From: Acidimicrobiales bacterium
Lineage (GTDB): Bacteria > Actinomycetota > Acidimicrobiia > Acidimicrobiales > Aldehydirespiratoraceae
Length of the DNA: 64,000 nt
Reading direction: 5' to 3'
Assembly: GCA_041394245.1 (NCBI GenBank)
Contig: JAWKIR010000002.1
Location: forward strand, 1,860,001-1,924,000
Position numbers and translations under genes: made by a program. Below, piece by piece: positions 1 through 9,318 of the stretch. The first letter of the stretch is position 1. Every line of letters begins with the position of its first letter. Below the pieces are notes generated by a model. It searched no databases and was not told the DNA's origin. It worked only from the letters and a program-made list of their open reading frames with translations.

Positions 1-270
1 GGCATCGGCGAACAGGGTGCGACGTTCGGTGGTGTGCATGACGACCACGGCCACGTTGGCGACCGAGTTGACGCCCTGCGGGGTGTCGATGATCACGTTG
101 GACACGGTGTCCTCGGATGCATCGGGGCTCACGACCAACAAGAAGCTGCCCTCGACCGTGTAGGTGGGCGAACCACCGCTCCCTGCCGCGCTGTACAACG
201 CAAACAGCGCGATCGGCACGGCGACATACCACCGACGCAAGAGGATGAGAACGATTGTTCTGATATCCAC
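1..270 (-). CDS. Wzz-like / chain-length family membrane protein, N-terminal part
   Basis: Partial gene running off the left edge, about 90 residues visible. The GTG start at 270 is preceded by a GGAG box five bases upstream. The product begins with a short cytoplasmic segment containing LLRRWYVAVP, then one hydrophobic helix, then an extracytoplasmic domain opening with PTYTVEGSFLLVVSP. This basic-arginine, single-helix, 'PTYTVEGS' layout is common in actinobacterial polysaccharide co-polymerase and tyrosine-kinase adaptor proteins, and the glycan genes downstream fit. No catalytic motif can be seen because most of the protein is outside the window, so the family call is inference. Confidence 0.55.
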   Translation of the reverse strand, partial: MDIRTIVLILLRRWYVAVPIALFALYSAAGSGGSPTYTVEGSFLLVVSPDASEDTVSNVIIDTPQGVNSVANVAVVVMHTTERRTLFADA

Positions 271-380
271 GAACACTCCAGACGGGCCGATGGGCGCTGT
301 TCAGCCACCATCAGTACTGATCGGCCGCTCCTCGACATTACCAACCGTTTGCAGCGTTGGTTCGGTCGCGACCGAGCCGA

Positions 381-1571
381 TCAGCAGTCGGTCGAGGCGC
401 CATATCGCGGCGCTGCGCACGAGGGCCGACCATCGATCGACGGGCCGAAGGGAGCTGCGGCGACGGGCACACTCTCGGGGTCGACCAATCGGAGGTCGCC
501 GACACCCGGCCGGTCGTCGAGGAACTCGGGGAACTCCGCCTGCACACCGCGGCCCTCGCACGCCTCGACGGTCACCGTCAGGTTGTCGCTGGTCCCGGCA
601 GTGCACGGCAGCGAGGAGGCGATGTTCCCCACGGCGATGAAGTTGTCGCCGGGATCGATCGTGGATCCACCACTCGAGATGCCGACCGATCCCCGAATCG
701 TGTTGTGGCGCAGCACGAGCGCGGTCGTCTCGGTCGATGCCCAGGTGATCGCGTGGAAACCCTCGCAGCCGGCCCGCTGCTCGACGCACTCGAGGATGAA
801 GTTGCCCTCGAGGATCACGGTGCCGATGTCGCCTCCCGCTCCCGACCGGATCTGGAAGGCCTTGTCGCCGCACGGCATGACGATGTTGCGGACGAAGCGG
901 AGTTCGTCACCGCCGAGAATCTGGACACAGTCGGTGTGGATCTCCCCGTCGGAGTCCTGCGGGCCGATCACGTTCGCCTCGACGAGCAGGTTCTCCGGCT
1001 GGTCGCCGTCGAACGTCTTGATCTGTATCGCGTCGGGTCCGATGTCGAACGGCCGGATGAGGTTGCCGCGCACGACCACATCATCGGCACCGTTGACGAA
1101 CAGTTGTCCGATCCGGTTCGCCTCGAGGTGAGCGCCATTGCCGCCCGGAAGGATGACGATGGTGTCGATCTCGACCCCGACGATCGTCACGCCCGGCGCT
1201 TCGATCTCGACCAGGCCAAGGGTCGTTCCCTCGCCGCCGACGAGGATCGCGTCGGGCTGATCGAGCACGAGCTCGTCGGTGTGACCGGCCGCCAACTCGA
1301 CGGTCGATGCCGGGAGATCGTCGGGCCGAGGGGGGCGACAGTCGGGTTCGTCACCGCAGGGCGCCTCGAACCACCATGACACTGCGTCCCCCGCGGTGCC
1401 GTCGACGGTCGACGCGGTGTCGAGGGACGAGATCGGGACATCGGCAGCACCGTCCCCCTCATCGTCATCGCCGGCGCACGCGGCACCGAGCAGTTGGACG
1501 ACGAGGAGGAGGCCGACGACTCGGATCAGCAGCGCCCCACGGGCAGGGAGACCTCGTCGGAATAGCGGCAC
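381..1571 (-). CDS. Exported right-handed beta-helix protein, probable lipoprotein
   Basis: A 396-residue protein with a basic start, one hydrophobic stretch and a Cys at about 32 (LLGAACAG), resembling a weak lipobox. From about residue 95 it carries the repeating V/I-x-N-x-I rungs of a right-handed parallel beta-helix. It contains HTDCVQILGGDE and FQIRSGAGGD, nearly the same as in the larger neighbour starting at 3220, so the two are paralogues. Paired Cys residues suggest extracytoplasmic disulfides. Its first 46 bases overlap the end of that neighbour, so they are probably cotranscribed. Beta-helix proteins of this kind are often polysaccharide lyases or binding proteins, but no catalytic residues could be assigned. 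Confidence 0.75.
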   Translation of the reverse strand: MPLFRRGLPARGALLIRVVGLLLVVQLLGAACAGDDDEGDGAADVPISSLDTASTVDGTAGDAVSWWFEAPCGDEPDCRPPRPDDLPASTVELAAGHTDELVLDQPDAILVGGEGTTLGLVEIEAPGVTIVGVEIDTIVILPGGNGAHLEANRIGQLFVNGADDVVVRGNLIRPFDIGPDAIQIKTFDGDQPENLLVEANVIGPQDSDGEIHTDCVQILGGDELRFVRNIVMPCGDKAFQIRSGAGGDIGTVILEGNFILECVEQRAGCEGFHAITWASTETTALVLRHNTIRGSVGISSGGSTIDPGDNFIAVGNIASSLPCTAGTSDNLTVTVEACEGRGVQAEFPEFLDDRPGVGDLRLVDPESVPVAAAPFGPSIDGRPSCAAPRYGASTDC

Positions 1572-3220
1572 AGCATCAACGCAACATGGCCGCGGGTGAT
1601 CGACTCATCAGGTCGGAACCTACCGTCGCCGAAGCCGTTCATCACCCCGACGTGGTTCGCCCAGCGGATCGCCTCGTAGTAGTAGCTCGACCGGGAGACG
1701 TCGGGCAGGGTGACGTCGGGCGCCGACGGAGAGCCGGCCGAGCGCCACAGGATGAGGGCGAAGTCGGCTCGCGAGATCGGCGCGTTGGGGCGGAAGGTGC
1801 CGTCCGGGTAGCCGGTGACGGCGCCACGAGCGATGGCCCAGCGCACCGGGGCGGAGTAGTACTGGCCGGCCGGAACGTCGATCGGCAGGGCCGCCCGTTG
1901 GCCCGGTTCGCCGTACGCCCGGAAGAGGAACGTGACGGTGTGGGCCCGGGTGTTGGTGTTGTCGTAGCCGAACTCCCACGGGGTGGCACCTTCGGTGGTG
2001 ATTCCCGTGTCGTTGAGCCACTCGATCGCGTCGGCCAGTTCGCTCGAGACGCCCGAACCGCCGGAACCGCCGGAACCGCAGACCTGGTCGGCTCCGAGAT
2101 CTCCCCCGGCGCAGCCGCTCTGGCGGTCGATGTCGGTGTTGGGGGCGTAGGGACTTCCGACGCCGATGCCCTTGCTGCCGGCAACGAGGTGGAGGTTCTG
2201 GACGTTCGACGATCGGTCGACCCACGTGGGTTGCCCGACGATGTCGTGGCTTCCGCACTTGGCACTGTTGACGAGATTCCAGTCGGTGTGGGGCGTGCAC
2301 GGCAGGTCGGAGGCGATGTTGCCGTAGAAGTGGAGGTTGTTCGTTCCGCCCGACGTGGAGCCCGAGGACAGACCGACCGAGCCGTTGATCGAGTTGTGGA
2401 TGAAGCGGAGGTCGTTGCCTTCGGCCGAGACGGTGATCGCGTGATAGCCGTTGCACAGGGTCGTGCGTGGCGCGCACTCGCTGATGAAGTTGCTCTCGAC
2501 GAGCACACTCCCGACCGTCCCACCGGCCCCGCTGCGGATCTGGATCGACTTGTCGGCGCACGGGAAGAAGACGTTGCGCGCGACATAGATGTCGTCGCCG
2601 CCGAGGATCTGGAGACAGTCGGTGTGGGAGTCGCCGGAGAGCAGCTGCGGCCCGAGGATGTTGTCGATGATCGTCACGCCGATCGGGTTGTCGCCATTGA
2701 GTCCCTTGACCTGCATGGCATCGGGACCGTTGGTCTTGGGATCGATGATGTTGCCGGCCCAGTAGGTGCCGTCGGCAGCGGTGACATACGCCTGGTCGAT
2801 GCGATTGTTGATCGCACGGTTGGCATCGGCTCCCGGATGGAAGTACATGACGCCGGTGTTGTTGAACCCCTGGAAGGTCAACGACGGCACATGGCTGCGG
2901 ATGCCGGCGACGGTGACCGTGCCGCTGTCGGGCTTGAAGGTGATGTTGGCCGACGCCGCGTTCCAGCCGACGTTGCGGTCGATCTCCTGCAACGGGTACG
3001 ACCCGGCGCGCACGCGAACGGTGTCGCCGGGGCGCGCCTGACCGAGCGCGGCGCTGAAGGTGCGGCACGGGGCGGCCGAGGTGCAGGCACTCCCCGACCC
3101 CGAGGAGCTGACGTACCAGGTGTTGGCAGCGGAGGCGGGCGAAGCCGCGAGTACCAACGAAGCTGCCAGGGATGACAGAATCGCAATGATGGCGGCGGTC
3201 GTGGAGGTCATTCGGTGCAC
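1526..3220 (-). CDS. Secreted beta-helix protein with S-layer homology domains
   Basis: About 564 residues. I chose GTG at 3220 because an AAGGACGAG box lies upstream; ATG at 3211 is the alternative. Domain order: Sec signal peptide ending near ASPASA-A (about residue 32); a beta-helix region (about 35-370) with HTDCLQILGGDD and IQIRSGAGG; a Gly/Ser linker (about 380-388); and about 175 residues of S-layer homology repeats with GYPDGTFRPNAPISRADFA and GFGDGRFRPDESITRGHVA. SLH repeats anchor proteins non-covalently to cell-wall polymers, so this is probably a wall-bound carbohydrate-active or glycan-binding protein. It sits at the edge of the glycan biosynthesis locus and is a paralogue of the gene ending at 381. 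Confidence 0.85.
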   Translation of the reverse strand: MHRMTSTTAAIIAILSSLAASLVLAASPASAANTWYVSSSGSGSACTSAAPCRTFSAALGQARPGDTVRVRAGSYPLQEIDRNVGWNAASANITFKPDSGTVTVAGIRSHVPSLTFQGFNNTGVMYFHPGADANRAINNRIDQAYVTAADGTYWAGNIIDPKTNGPDAMQVKGLNGDNPIGVTIIDNILGPQLLSGDSHTDCLQILGGDDIYVARNVFFPCADKSIQIRSGAGGTVGSVLVESNFISECAPRTTLCNGYHAITVSAEGNDLRFIHNSINGSVGLSSGSTSGGTNNLHFYGNIASDLPCTPHTDWNLVNSAKCGSHDIVGQPTWVDRSSNVQNLHLVAGSKGIGVGSPYAPNTDIDRQSGCAGGDLGADQVCGSGGSGGSGVSSELADAIEWLNDTGITTEGATPWEFGYDNTNTRAHTVTFLFRAYGEPGQRAALPIDVPAGQYYSAPVRWAIARGAVTGYPDGTFRPNAPISRADFALILWRSAGSPSAPDVTLPDVSRSSYYYEAIRWANHVGVMNGFGDGRFRPDESITRGHVALMLCRYSDEVSLPVGRC

Positions 3221-3341
3221 TTGAATCTCGTCCTTGCTAGCCGATTGAAGGTTGTGTCGTTCTCGTCGCCGCCCGCAACCGACACGTAATGTCTGTAACA
3301 GAAGTGCAATGTAGTAGAAGCGGAAGCCGTAGGGGTGCCAC

Positions 3342-3806
3342 GTGCCGAAAAAGACACCACGCCGGGTCCTGGCGGTCGCGTCGGGTGGTGGGCACTGGGT
3401 CCAGCTGCTCCGACTCCGCCCCGCGCTGGCGGGCCACGACGTCACATTCGTCACCGTCCGCGAACAGTATCGAGCCGACCTCGACGCGAGCGATCGGCTC
3501 GTCGTGGTCGAGGACGCGACCCGATGGGACCGGCTCAAGCTGGTCAAGCTCGCCCTCCAACTCCTCTGGGTCATCGTGCGCCATCGCCCCCACGTGATCA
3601 TCTCGACGGGGGCCGCTCCCGGTGTCCTCGCCATCCAGCTCGGCAAGCTCGTGCGGGCCCGCGGGATCTGGATCGACTCGATCGCGAACTGTGAGGAGAT
3701 CTCGATGTCGGGACGCCGCGCCGGCCGGATCGCCGACCTCTGGCTCACCCAGTGGCCCCACCTGACGACCGAGGAAGGACCGCACTACGCGGGGTCGGTC
3801 GCATGA
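3342..3806 (+). CDS. Alg14/PssD-like glycosyltransferase membrane-anchor subunit
   Basis: 154 residues from a GTG start with an AGGGG box upstream. The N-terminus RRVLAVASGGGHWVQLLRL is the Alg14/PssD signature. A central hydrophobic segment (LQLLWVIVRHRPHVIISTG) matches the membrane-associating part. Alg14-type subunits recruit the catalytic Alg13-type partner to the membrane to add a sugar, often GlcNAc or glucuronate, to a lipid-linked acceptor. The Alg13-like gene follows with an ATGA overlap, so the two form one split GT28-type enzyme. The acceptor and donor cannot be told from sequence. Confidence 0.85.
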   Translation: MPKKTPRRVLAVASGGGHWVQLLRLRPALAGHDVTFVTVREQYRADLDASDRLVVVEDATRWDRLKLVKLALQLLWVIVRHRPHVIISTGAAPGVLAIQLGKLVRARGIWIDSIANCEEISMSGRRAGRIADLWLTQWPHLTTEEGPHYAGSVA

Positions 3807-4279
3807 TCCTCGTCACGGTCGGCGCCCAGATGCCGTTCCCCCGCCTGATCGACGCAGTGGACGAGTGGGCCGAACGGCACCCCGATGCGGAGGTGTTCGC
3901 CCAGATCGGCGACCAGACACCGCCACCGACGCACCTCCATCACGTGGCTCTGGTCGACCCGGCCGAGCTACGGGCGAAGATCGAGGAGGCCGAAGTCGTC
4001 GTCGCCCACGCCGGCATGGGAACGATCATCACCTGCCTCGACCTGGGAGCTCCCCTGGTGATCTTCCCGCGCGAAGGGGCACGTCGCGAGACCCGCAACG
4101 ACCATCAGGTCGCGACCGCGCTCCGGTTCGGCGAACGTCCCGGCATCTGGGTGGCCGACACTCCCGGATCGCTGCACGATCTGCTCGACCGTCGTGGCGA
4201 CCTGCGGTCCCAGACCCCGACGGCCCCCGAGACCTCACCACAACTCCTCGACACCATCCGGACCTTCATCGATGCGTAG
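3803..4279 (+). CDS. Alg13/PssE-like catalytic glycosyltransferase subunit
   Basis: 158 residues starting at the ATG that overlaps the previous stop; a longer reading frame from 3752 has no family support. It begins MILVTVGAQMPFPRLIDAVD, typical of Alg13/PssE, and has the GT28 C-terminal motif VVAHAGMGTIITCLDLGAPLVIFPR around residues 68-92, which binds the nucleotide-sugar diphosphate. Together with the upstream Alg14-like subunit it should form the complete cytoplasmic-face glycosyltransferase. Tight overlaps on both sides place it in the plus-strand glycan operon running to 9318. Confidence 0.85.
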   Translation: MILVTVGAQMPFPRLIDAVDEWAERHPDAEVFAQIGDQTPPPTHLHHVALVDPAELRAKIEEAEVVVAHAGMGTIITCLDLGAPLVIFPREGARRETRNDHQVATALRFGERPGIWVADTPGSLHDLLDRRGDLRSQTPTAPETSPQLLDTIRTFIDA

Positions 4280-4856
4280 CGGCTATCACCTCCATCAGGC
4301 GCTCACCCGGGTCCGCGACAAGGGACTCTCCTTGATGGTGCGGGGGGCGTTCGCGTCGTTCGGCCGACACAGCGTGCTCGCCCATCCGGTCCGCCTCGGC
4401 GGCGTCGAGCGGATCCGGATCGGATCGGGCGTCTACATCGGCGCGTCGTCATGGCTCCAGGTCGTCGATCCGCCGGAGGGATCCGGCCCGCAACCCGACG
4501 TCGTCATCGACATCGCCGACAACGTCCGCATGTCGGGGATGTGCGTCATCTCCGGGGCCACGAGCATCCGCATCGAGGAAGGTGCGCTGCTCGCCCGCAA
4601 CGTCTACGTCGCCGACCATGGCCACGCCTTCATGGCCGACGACGTCGCCATCCACGAACAGGGAATCAGTTCACTCGAGGCCGTTCGCATCGGTGCCGGC
4701 GCCTGGCTCGGCCAGAACGTCGTCCTGCTCCCCGGCGCCGACATCGGCCGCGGCGCCATCGTCGGTGCGAACTCGGTCGTGCGCGGCACCGTGCCCGACC
4801 GGAGCGTGGCCGTCGGTGCCCCGGCCCGCGTCGTTCGTGCGCTCGACGACGACTGA
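4272..4856 (+). CDS. Left-handed beta-helix (hexapeptide) acyltransferase
   Basis: 194 residues. ATG at 4272 overlaps the preceding stop by eight bases. From about residue 35 the sequence has hexapeptide repeats (VRLGGVERIRIGSGVYIGASS, later IRIGAGAWLGQNVVLLPGADIG and GAIVGANSVVRGTVPDRSVAVGAPARVV), the standard trimeric acetyltransferase fold. HGHAF holds the probable catalytic His near residue 115. The role is probably O- or N-acetylation of a sugar in the surface polymer made by this locus; the substrate is unknown. Confidence 0.88.
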   Translation: MRSGYHLHQALTRVRDKGLSLMVRGAFASFGRHSVLAHPVRLGGVERIRIGSGVYIGASSWLQVVDPPEGSGPQPDVVIDIADNVRMSGMCVISGATSIRIEEGALLARNVYVADHGHAFMADDVAIHEQGISSLEAVRIGAGAWLGQNVVLLPGADIGRGAIVGANSVVRGTVPDRSVAVGAPARVVRALDDD

Positions 4857-4863
4857 GACCGCG

Positions 4864-6015
4864 ATGGAATCGATGACCGCCCCCCGAGACGTCGTCTTCA
4901 CGTTCTCCACCGAGACGCTCGCCGATGCCGACGCCCGTGGCCTCGCGCGACCGCCGGAACGGATGCTGCAGACGCTCGTCCGTAGCGAGCGCGTCGGCAA
5001 GGTCCTCGTCGTCGATGCCCCTCGTTGGCTTCCCGCGAAACTCCGAAGGGGACCCACGCCGTGGCCTCGAGGACTCGGAAGCCCTCGAGCCCACCTCCGT
5101 CCCGTGCGGCTCCGTCGTCGGGAAGCGGTCTCGATCGACGACATCCGCGCCGAGGTGGCCCGCCGCGACGCAGTCGTGCGGGCCGCTGCGGATCGGGCCG
5201 GGCTCCGACAACCGGCGGTGGTCAGCTTCGATCCGCTCTTCGCCGGATTCGCCCCCCTGGAGTGGGCCGGGCCGGTCACCTACTACGGCCGCGACGACTG
5301 GTCGCGCTTTCCTCCCCGGCAACCGTGGTGGCCCGCCTACCTGGCGGCCTACGAGGGCCTGCGGACGACGGGCCGCGGCGTGCTCACGATCAGTCGCCCC
5401 CTCCTCGACCGCATCGCCCCGACCGGTCCCGCCGCGGTGATCCCCAACGGCATCGACCCGACCGAGTGGCTCGAACCCGGGCCCCCGCCGCCGCTGACGC
5501 GAACCCTCCCCCGCCCGATCTTCACGTATGTCGGCACGGTCGACGAGCGCATCGACGAGCGCCTGCTCCCCGACCTCGTGGCGGCACCCGGCAGCGTGCT
5601 GCTCGTCGGCCCGTGTCGCGACGACGACCGACGCGCCCGACTCGAAGCGCTCGGCGCCACGTTGCACGTCGCGGCCGACCGGGCCGAGCTCGCTGCGCTC
5701 GTGAGCGACTCCGATGTCGGACTCATCCCCCACACCCGAACCGATCTCACCGAGGCGATGAGCCCGCTGAAGCTCTACGAGTACCGCGCCGCAGGGATTC
5801 CGGTCGCGACCGTCGATCTTCCACCGATCGCGGCGGAGGCGGCCGACGACGACGCCATCGTGCTCGCCGCGCCGGGTGCGGCGGGTTTCGCAGCGGCTGC
5901 GGCCGACGCGGCCGAACGAGGACGCGACGACGAGACCACCCGACGCGACTATGTCGAACGGGCATCGTGGGCCGGTCGGCACCGGACCGCGCTCGAGATC
6001 GCGTTGCGGGCATGA
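4864..6015 (+). CDS. GT4-like glycosyltransferase
   Basis: 383 residues from ATG 4864, seven bases after the previous stop. The protein has a GT-B layout: an N-terminal domain with VVSFDPLFAGF and a YYGRDDWSRF segment, and a C-terminal nucleotide-sugar domain with AVIPNGIDPTEW, FTYVGTVDERID, DVGLIPHTRTDLTEAMSPLKLYEYRAAGIPV (E-x7-E type donor site) and a helical tail. Proteins of this shape transfer a sugar in exopolysaccharide repeat assembly. The next gene starts within its stop (ATGA), so coupled translation is likely. Donor and linkage cannot be inferred. Confidence 0.88.
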   Translation: MESMTAPRDVVFTFSTETLADADARGLARPPERMLQTLVRSERVGKVLVVDAPRWLPAKLRRGPTPWPRGLGSPRAHLRPVRLRRREAVSIDDIRAEVARRDAVVRAAADRAGLRQPAVVSFDPLFAGFAPLEWAGPVTYYGRDDWSRFPPRQPWWPAYLAAYEGLRTTGRGVLTISRPLLDRIAPTGPAAVIPNGIDPTEWLEPGPPPPLTRTLPRPIFTYVGTVDERIDERLLPDLVAAPGSVLLVGPCRDDDRRARLEALGATLHVAADRAELAALVSDSDVGLIPHTRTDLTEAMSPLKLYEYRAAGIPVATVDLPPIAAEAADDDAIVLAAPGAAGFAAAAADAAERGRDDETTRRDYVERASWAGRHRTALEIALRA

Positions 6016-7463
6016 CCAGCATCCGATCATCGGTCGGGTGGAACGCCCTGTCGCTCGGCGGACGCCAGGGCCTGCGCGTCGCCACTGCGCTGCTGCTGGC
6101 CGGCATGCTCGGCCAGGAGAACTTCGGCATCATCGGGATGGCGACGGTCTACGTCACCTTCGGCACGATCTTCGTCCAGTTCGGTTTCGGCACGGCCCTC
6201 GTGCAGAAGGAGGAGCTGCAACCCGGCCACATCGGCGCCGCGTCGTGGCTCTCGCTCGGGAGCGGCGGCGCCGTCGCCCTGCTCACCCTCGTGGTCGCGC
6301 CGGTCGTGGCCGATTTCTACCGCACCGACGAGCTGACCTCGGTCCTCCGGGTGCTGTCGGTGCTCGTGATCCTCAAGGCATTGGCCATCGTGCCGAGCAG
6401 CCTCCTCATGCGAGATATGCGGTTCGCCCCGCTGGCCCGGGCGGAACTGGCCGGTGCGGTCGCCGGCGCGGCAGCCGGGATCACCGCCGCGATCCTGACC
6501 GACTCGTACTGGGCCATCGTCTGGCAGATGATCGTCACCGACGCGGTCACGCTGCTCGGCATCCTCCTCGTCGAGCGTCACCACGAATGGCGCACCAGTC
6601 GGGCGGAGGTGAAGGAACTCTCGGGGTTCGGCGCGAAGCTGCTCGGCACCAACCTGGTCAACTTCGCCTCGGGCAATGGCGACAATGTCGTCGTGGGCCG
6701 CGTCGAGGGACCCATCGCGCTGGCCGACTACTCGCTGTCGTACCGCGTCCTGTCATTGCCGCTCCAGATCGTCGGGCAGACCGTGGCCCGGACGATCCTG
6801 CCGACCTTCTCCCGACTCCAGCACGACCGTCCAGCGGTCGCCGACCTCTACTACCGCAGCCAGCGCGCCATCGCCGCGCTCGTCACCGGTCCGCTGGTCG
6901 TGATCGCCCTCGCCTCGCACGACGCGATCCCGTGGGCGTTCGGCGACGAGTGGGCGTCGGCCGTGACGGCGACCCAGTGGATCGCGGTCGCCGGCATCCT
7001 CCGACTCGTCTTCGGCAACGGCGGCGCGACCATGGTCGCCATGGGTCACCCGGGCTGGCAGTTCTGGTGGTCGCTCGCGACCACGACGGTGTCGGTCACC
7101 GGATTCATCGTCGGCGTGCAGTGGGGCATCGAAGGGGTCGCCGCGTCGATCGTGATCGCCGGCGTGCCCCTCGGTCTGCTCGGCGTCGCCATCGTCGGAC
7201 GCCTCATCCCCGTCACGCCGCTCGGCTCGCTCGTCCGACTCGCGCCCATCGCCGCGGCCGGCGGCGGTCTGGTCGCGCTGTGGTGGCTCGTCGCCCAACC
7301 CAGCAGCGACTGGCCGACCCTCGTGCGCCTCCTGGTGCGCTGCGGCACGACCTCTGCGGTCTATCTCGTGCTGATCGCCATGATCCCCGCCGTGCGGGCC
7401 GACATCACCCGGCTCGTGCGCCGGACACCACCCGTCCCCCACACTTCGGTGACACCGACATGA
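6012..7463 (+). CDS. Wzx-type polysaccharide flippase
   Basis: 483 residues with about 12-14 hydrophobic helices. It starts MTSIRSSVGWNALSLGGRQGLRV and continues LGQENFGIIGMATVYVTF, the usual opening of the Wzx/RfbX/MviN-like 'polysaccharide biosynthesis' family. It should flip the lipid-linked repeat unit across the membrane. Length is typical (440-500). It lies between glycosyltransferases with four-base overlaps at both ends, supporting a Wzy/Wzx-style pathway. No Wzy polymerase was found in the window, so that gene probably lies to the left with the rest of the Wzz-like gene. Confidence 0.9.
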   Translation: MTSIRSSVGWNALSLGGRQGLRVATALLLAGMLGQENFGIIGMATVYVTFGTIFVQFGFGTALVQKEELQPGHIGAASWLSLGSGGAVALLTLVVAPVVADFYRTDELTSVLRVLSVLVILKALAIVPSSLLMRDMRFAPLARAELAGAVAGAAAGITAAILTDSYWAIVWQMIVTDAVTLLGILLVERHHEWRTSRAEVKELSGFGAKLLGTNLVNFASGNGDNVVVGRVEGPIALADYSLSYRVLSLPLQIVGQTVARTILPTFSRLQHDRPAVADLYYRSQRAIAALVTGPLVVIALASHDAIPWAFGDEWASAVTATQWIAVAGILRLVFGNGGATMVAMGHPGWQFWWSLATTTVSVTGFIVGVQWGIEGVAASIVIAGVPLGLLGVAIVGRLIPVTPLGSLVRLAPIAAAGGGLVALWWLVAQPSSDWPTLVRLLVRCGTTSAVYLVLIAMIPAVRADITRLVRRTPPVPHTSVTPT

Positions 7464-8395
7464 CACTTCACAACGACGTCACGATCGCCGCGATCATTCC
7501 GGCCTACAACCGGGCCACGACGATCGTGCGCGCCGTCGAGAGCATCCTCGCGCAGACGCGACCCGCCGACGAGGTGCTCGTCGTCGACGACGGGTCGACC
7601 GACGACACCCGAGCCCTGCTCGAGCCCTTCGGCGATCGAGTGCGGGTCGAGACGATCGACAACTCCGGTGCCGCCGTCGCCCGCAACATCGGGGCGGCAC
7701 GCACCGAGGCCGACTGGATCGCGTTTCTCGACAGCGACGATCACTGGCTTCCCGACCATCTCGAACGCATCACCGCGGCCATCCGCGCGACGGAGGGCCG
7801 CGCGGGCGTCTACTTCGACGACACCAGCCGACCCGTGGGCGACCGCGACGACGCCTCGCTCTACGAGCTGGCCGACTTCGCCGTCGACGGCGCATGGGAG
7901 TTGGCCGAGGATGCGACCGACTGGGTGGTCCGGCGCCGCCAGCCGACGATGCTGCAGTCGTCGGTGTTCTCGCGCACCGCGTGGGACTCGGTCGGCGGCC
8001 TCTGGCCGGAGCTCCGATCCCGCCACGACACCCATGTGTTCCTGCGCCTCGGGATCGGCAAGCCGATGTGTGCGGTCGCCGGCACGGGCTGCCAGATGAC
8101 CGACGACGACACGACCGGCAACCGTCAGATGGACGCGATGGGGACGCGGTCGCGGCGCTACTGGCACCACACGGTCGCGCTCTACGGCGACATCCTCGAC
8201 CGCCACGGCGACGATCTCGACGAACCGCACCGGGAGATGCTCGCGGCCCGGCTCGCCCGCGGACACCTGTCGCTCGCACGCCACGATCTCCGCTCGGCTC
8301 CGCTCTCGGCCGTCCGGAGCGTGGTCGCCGCGGTGAGAGCCGACCGACCGACCGCGCTCGGACCGATCACCCGTCGTCTGCGGAGGCGACGCTGA
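7460..8395 (+). CDS. Family 2 glycosyltransferase
   Basis: 311 residues, ATG at 7460 overlapping the flippase stop. It has classic GT-A motifs: AAIIPAYNRATTIVRAVESIL (10-30), VLVVDDGSTDDTR (about 40-52), and the DxD-type metal site WIAFLDSDDHWLPDHLE (about 91-107). Downstream QPTMLQSSVFSRTAWDSVGGLWPELRSRHDT resembles the acceptor-side 'ED' region, with D in the expected place. It probably adds one sugar of the repeat unit on the cytoplasmic side. Confidence 0.9.
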   Translation: MTLHNDVTIAAIIPAYNRATTIVRAVESILAQTRPADEVLVVDDGSTDDTRALLEPFGDRVRVETIDNSGAAVARNIGAARTEADWIAFLDSDDHWLPDHLERITAAIRATEGRAGVYFDDTSRPVGDRDDASLYELADFAVDGAWELAEDATDWVVRRRQPTMLQSSVFSRTAWDSVGGLWPELRSRHDTHVFLRLGIGKPMCAVAGTGCQMTDDDTTGNRQMDAMGTRSRRYWHHTVALYGDILDRHGDDLDEPHREMLAARLARGHLSLARHDLRSAPLSAVRSVVAAVRADRPTALGPITRRLRRRR

Positions 8396-9318
8396 TGGTG
8401 TCGGTCTCCGTCGGCGTCCCCGTCTGGAACGGCGAGCGGTATCTCGAGGCGTGCGTCGCCGGGCTACTCGGCCAGACCCGACCGCCGGACGAGATCCTGA
8501 TCTCCGACAACGCGTCCACCGACGGCACCGCGGCGCTCGCCGACGGTCTGGCCGCGGCCGAGCCCACGGTTCGGGTCGTCCGTCACGCCGAGAACGTGGG
8601 TGCGGCGGGCAACTTCAACGGCCTGGTCACGCGCGGCGACGCGGAGCTGTTCGCCTGGTGCCCGCACGACGACGTGTGGTCTCCCCACCTGCTCGCCGAG
8701 CTGATCGCGGCACACGACGAGCCCGGCGTGGCGATCGCCTACGGCGCGCCCCACTTCATCGACGCCGACGGTGAGCCTGCCGGCGAACCCGAACCGGCGA
8801 TATGGACCGACCGCGACGACCCGATCGACCGGCTGCGCGAGCTCTTCGCCGACCCGATCCGTTCCCACCTCCACGTGTGCAATCCGGTCCTCGGCCTGAT
8901 GCGGCGGGACCTGCTGATCGACACCGGCGTCATCCGACCCTACGGCGGCTCCGACAAGGTGTTGATCGTCGAGATGGCGTTGCGAGGACGACTCGTTCCC
9001 GTCGATGCCGCATTCCATCGCCGTCTCCACGAGACCTCGTCGGTCAAGGCGAACCCCGACGGCGAGTCCCGGCGACGATGGTTCGATCCGAATGCGACCG
9101 GCCCGGCACTACCCGAGTCCCGCCTTCTCGGCGGATTCTGGTCCGCCGTGTCGGATGCGCCGCTGACGCCGGCGCAGCGGCGCTCGGCGCGACGCGTCCT
9201 GCTCTCGTGGGCCCGACAGGGGCGCCGTCCCCGAGTCCTGCTCGGCGAGGCCCGACGCTGGGCTGCGTGGCGAGCACAGCGGGCGGTCGCGACGGTCAGT
9301 TCAGCTGGGCGGCCCTGA
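8395..9318 (+). CDS. Family 2 glycosyltransferase
   Basis: 307 residues; the ATG shares one base with the previous stop (TGATG). Motifs: VSVGVPVWNGERYLEACVAGLL (3-24), ILISDNASTDGTA (35-47), and CPHDDVWSPHLL (about 88-99) as the metal-binding site, with HDD in place of DSD. It resembles the rhamnosyltransferase-like GT2 branch. It is the last gene of the plus-strand glycan operon, and its final 23 bases overlap the 3' end of the convergent lipoprotein gene. Confidence 0.9.
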   Translation: MVSVSVGVPVWNGERYLEACVAGLLGQTRPPDEILISDNASTDGTAALADGLAAAEPTVRVVRHAENVGAAGNFNGLVTRGDAELFAWCPHDDVWSPHLLAELIAAHDEPGVAIAYGAPHFIDADGEPAGEPEPAIWTDRDDPIDRLRELFADPIRSHLHVCNPVLGLMRRDLLIDTGVIRPYGGSDKVLIVEMALRGRLVPVDAAFHRRLHETSSVKANPDGESRRRWFDPNATGPALPESRLLGGFWSAVSDAPLTPAQRRSARRVLLSWARQGRRPRVLLGEARRWAAWRAQRAVATVSSAGRP

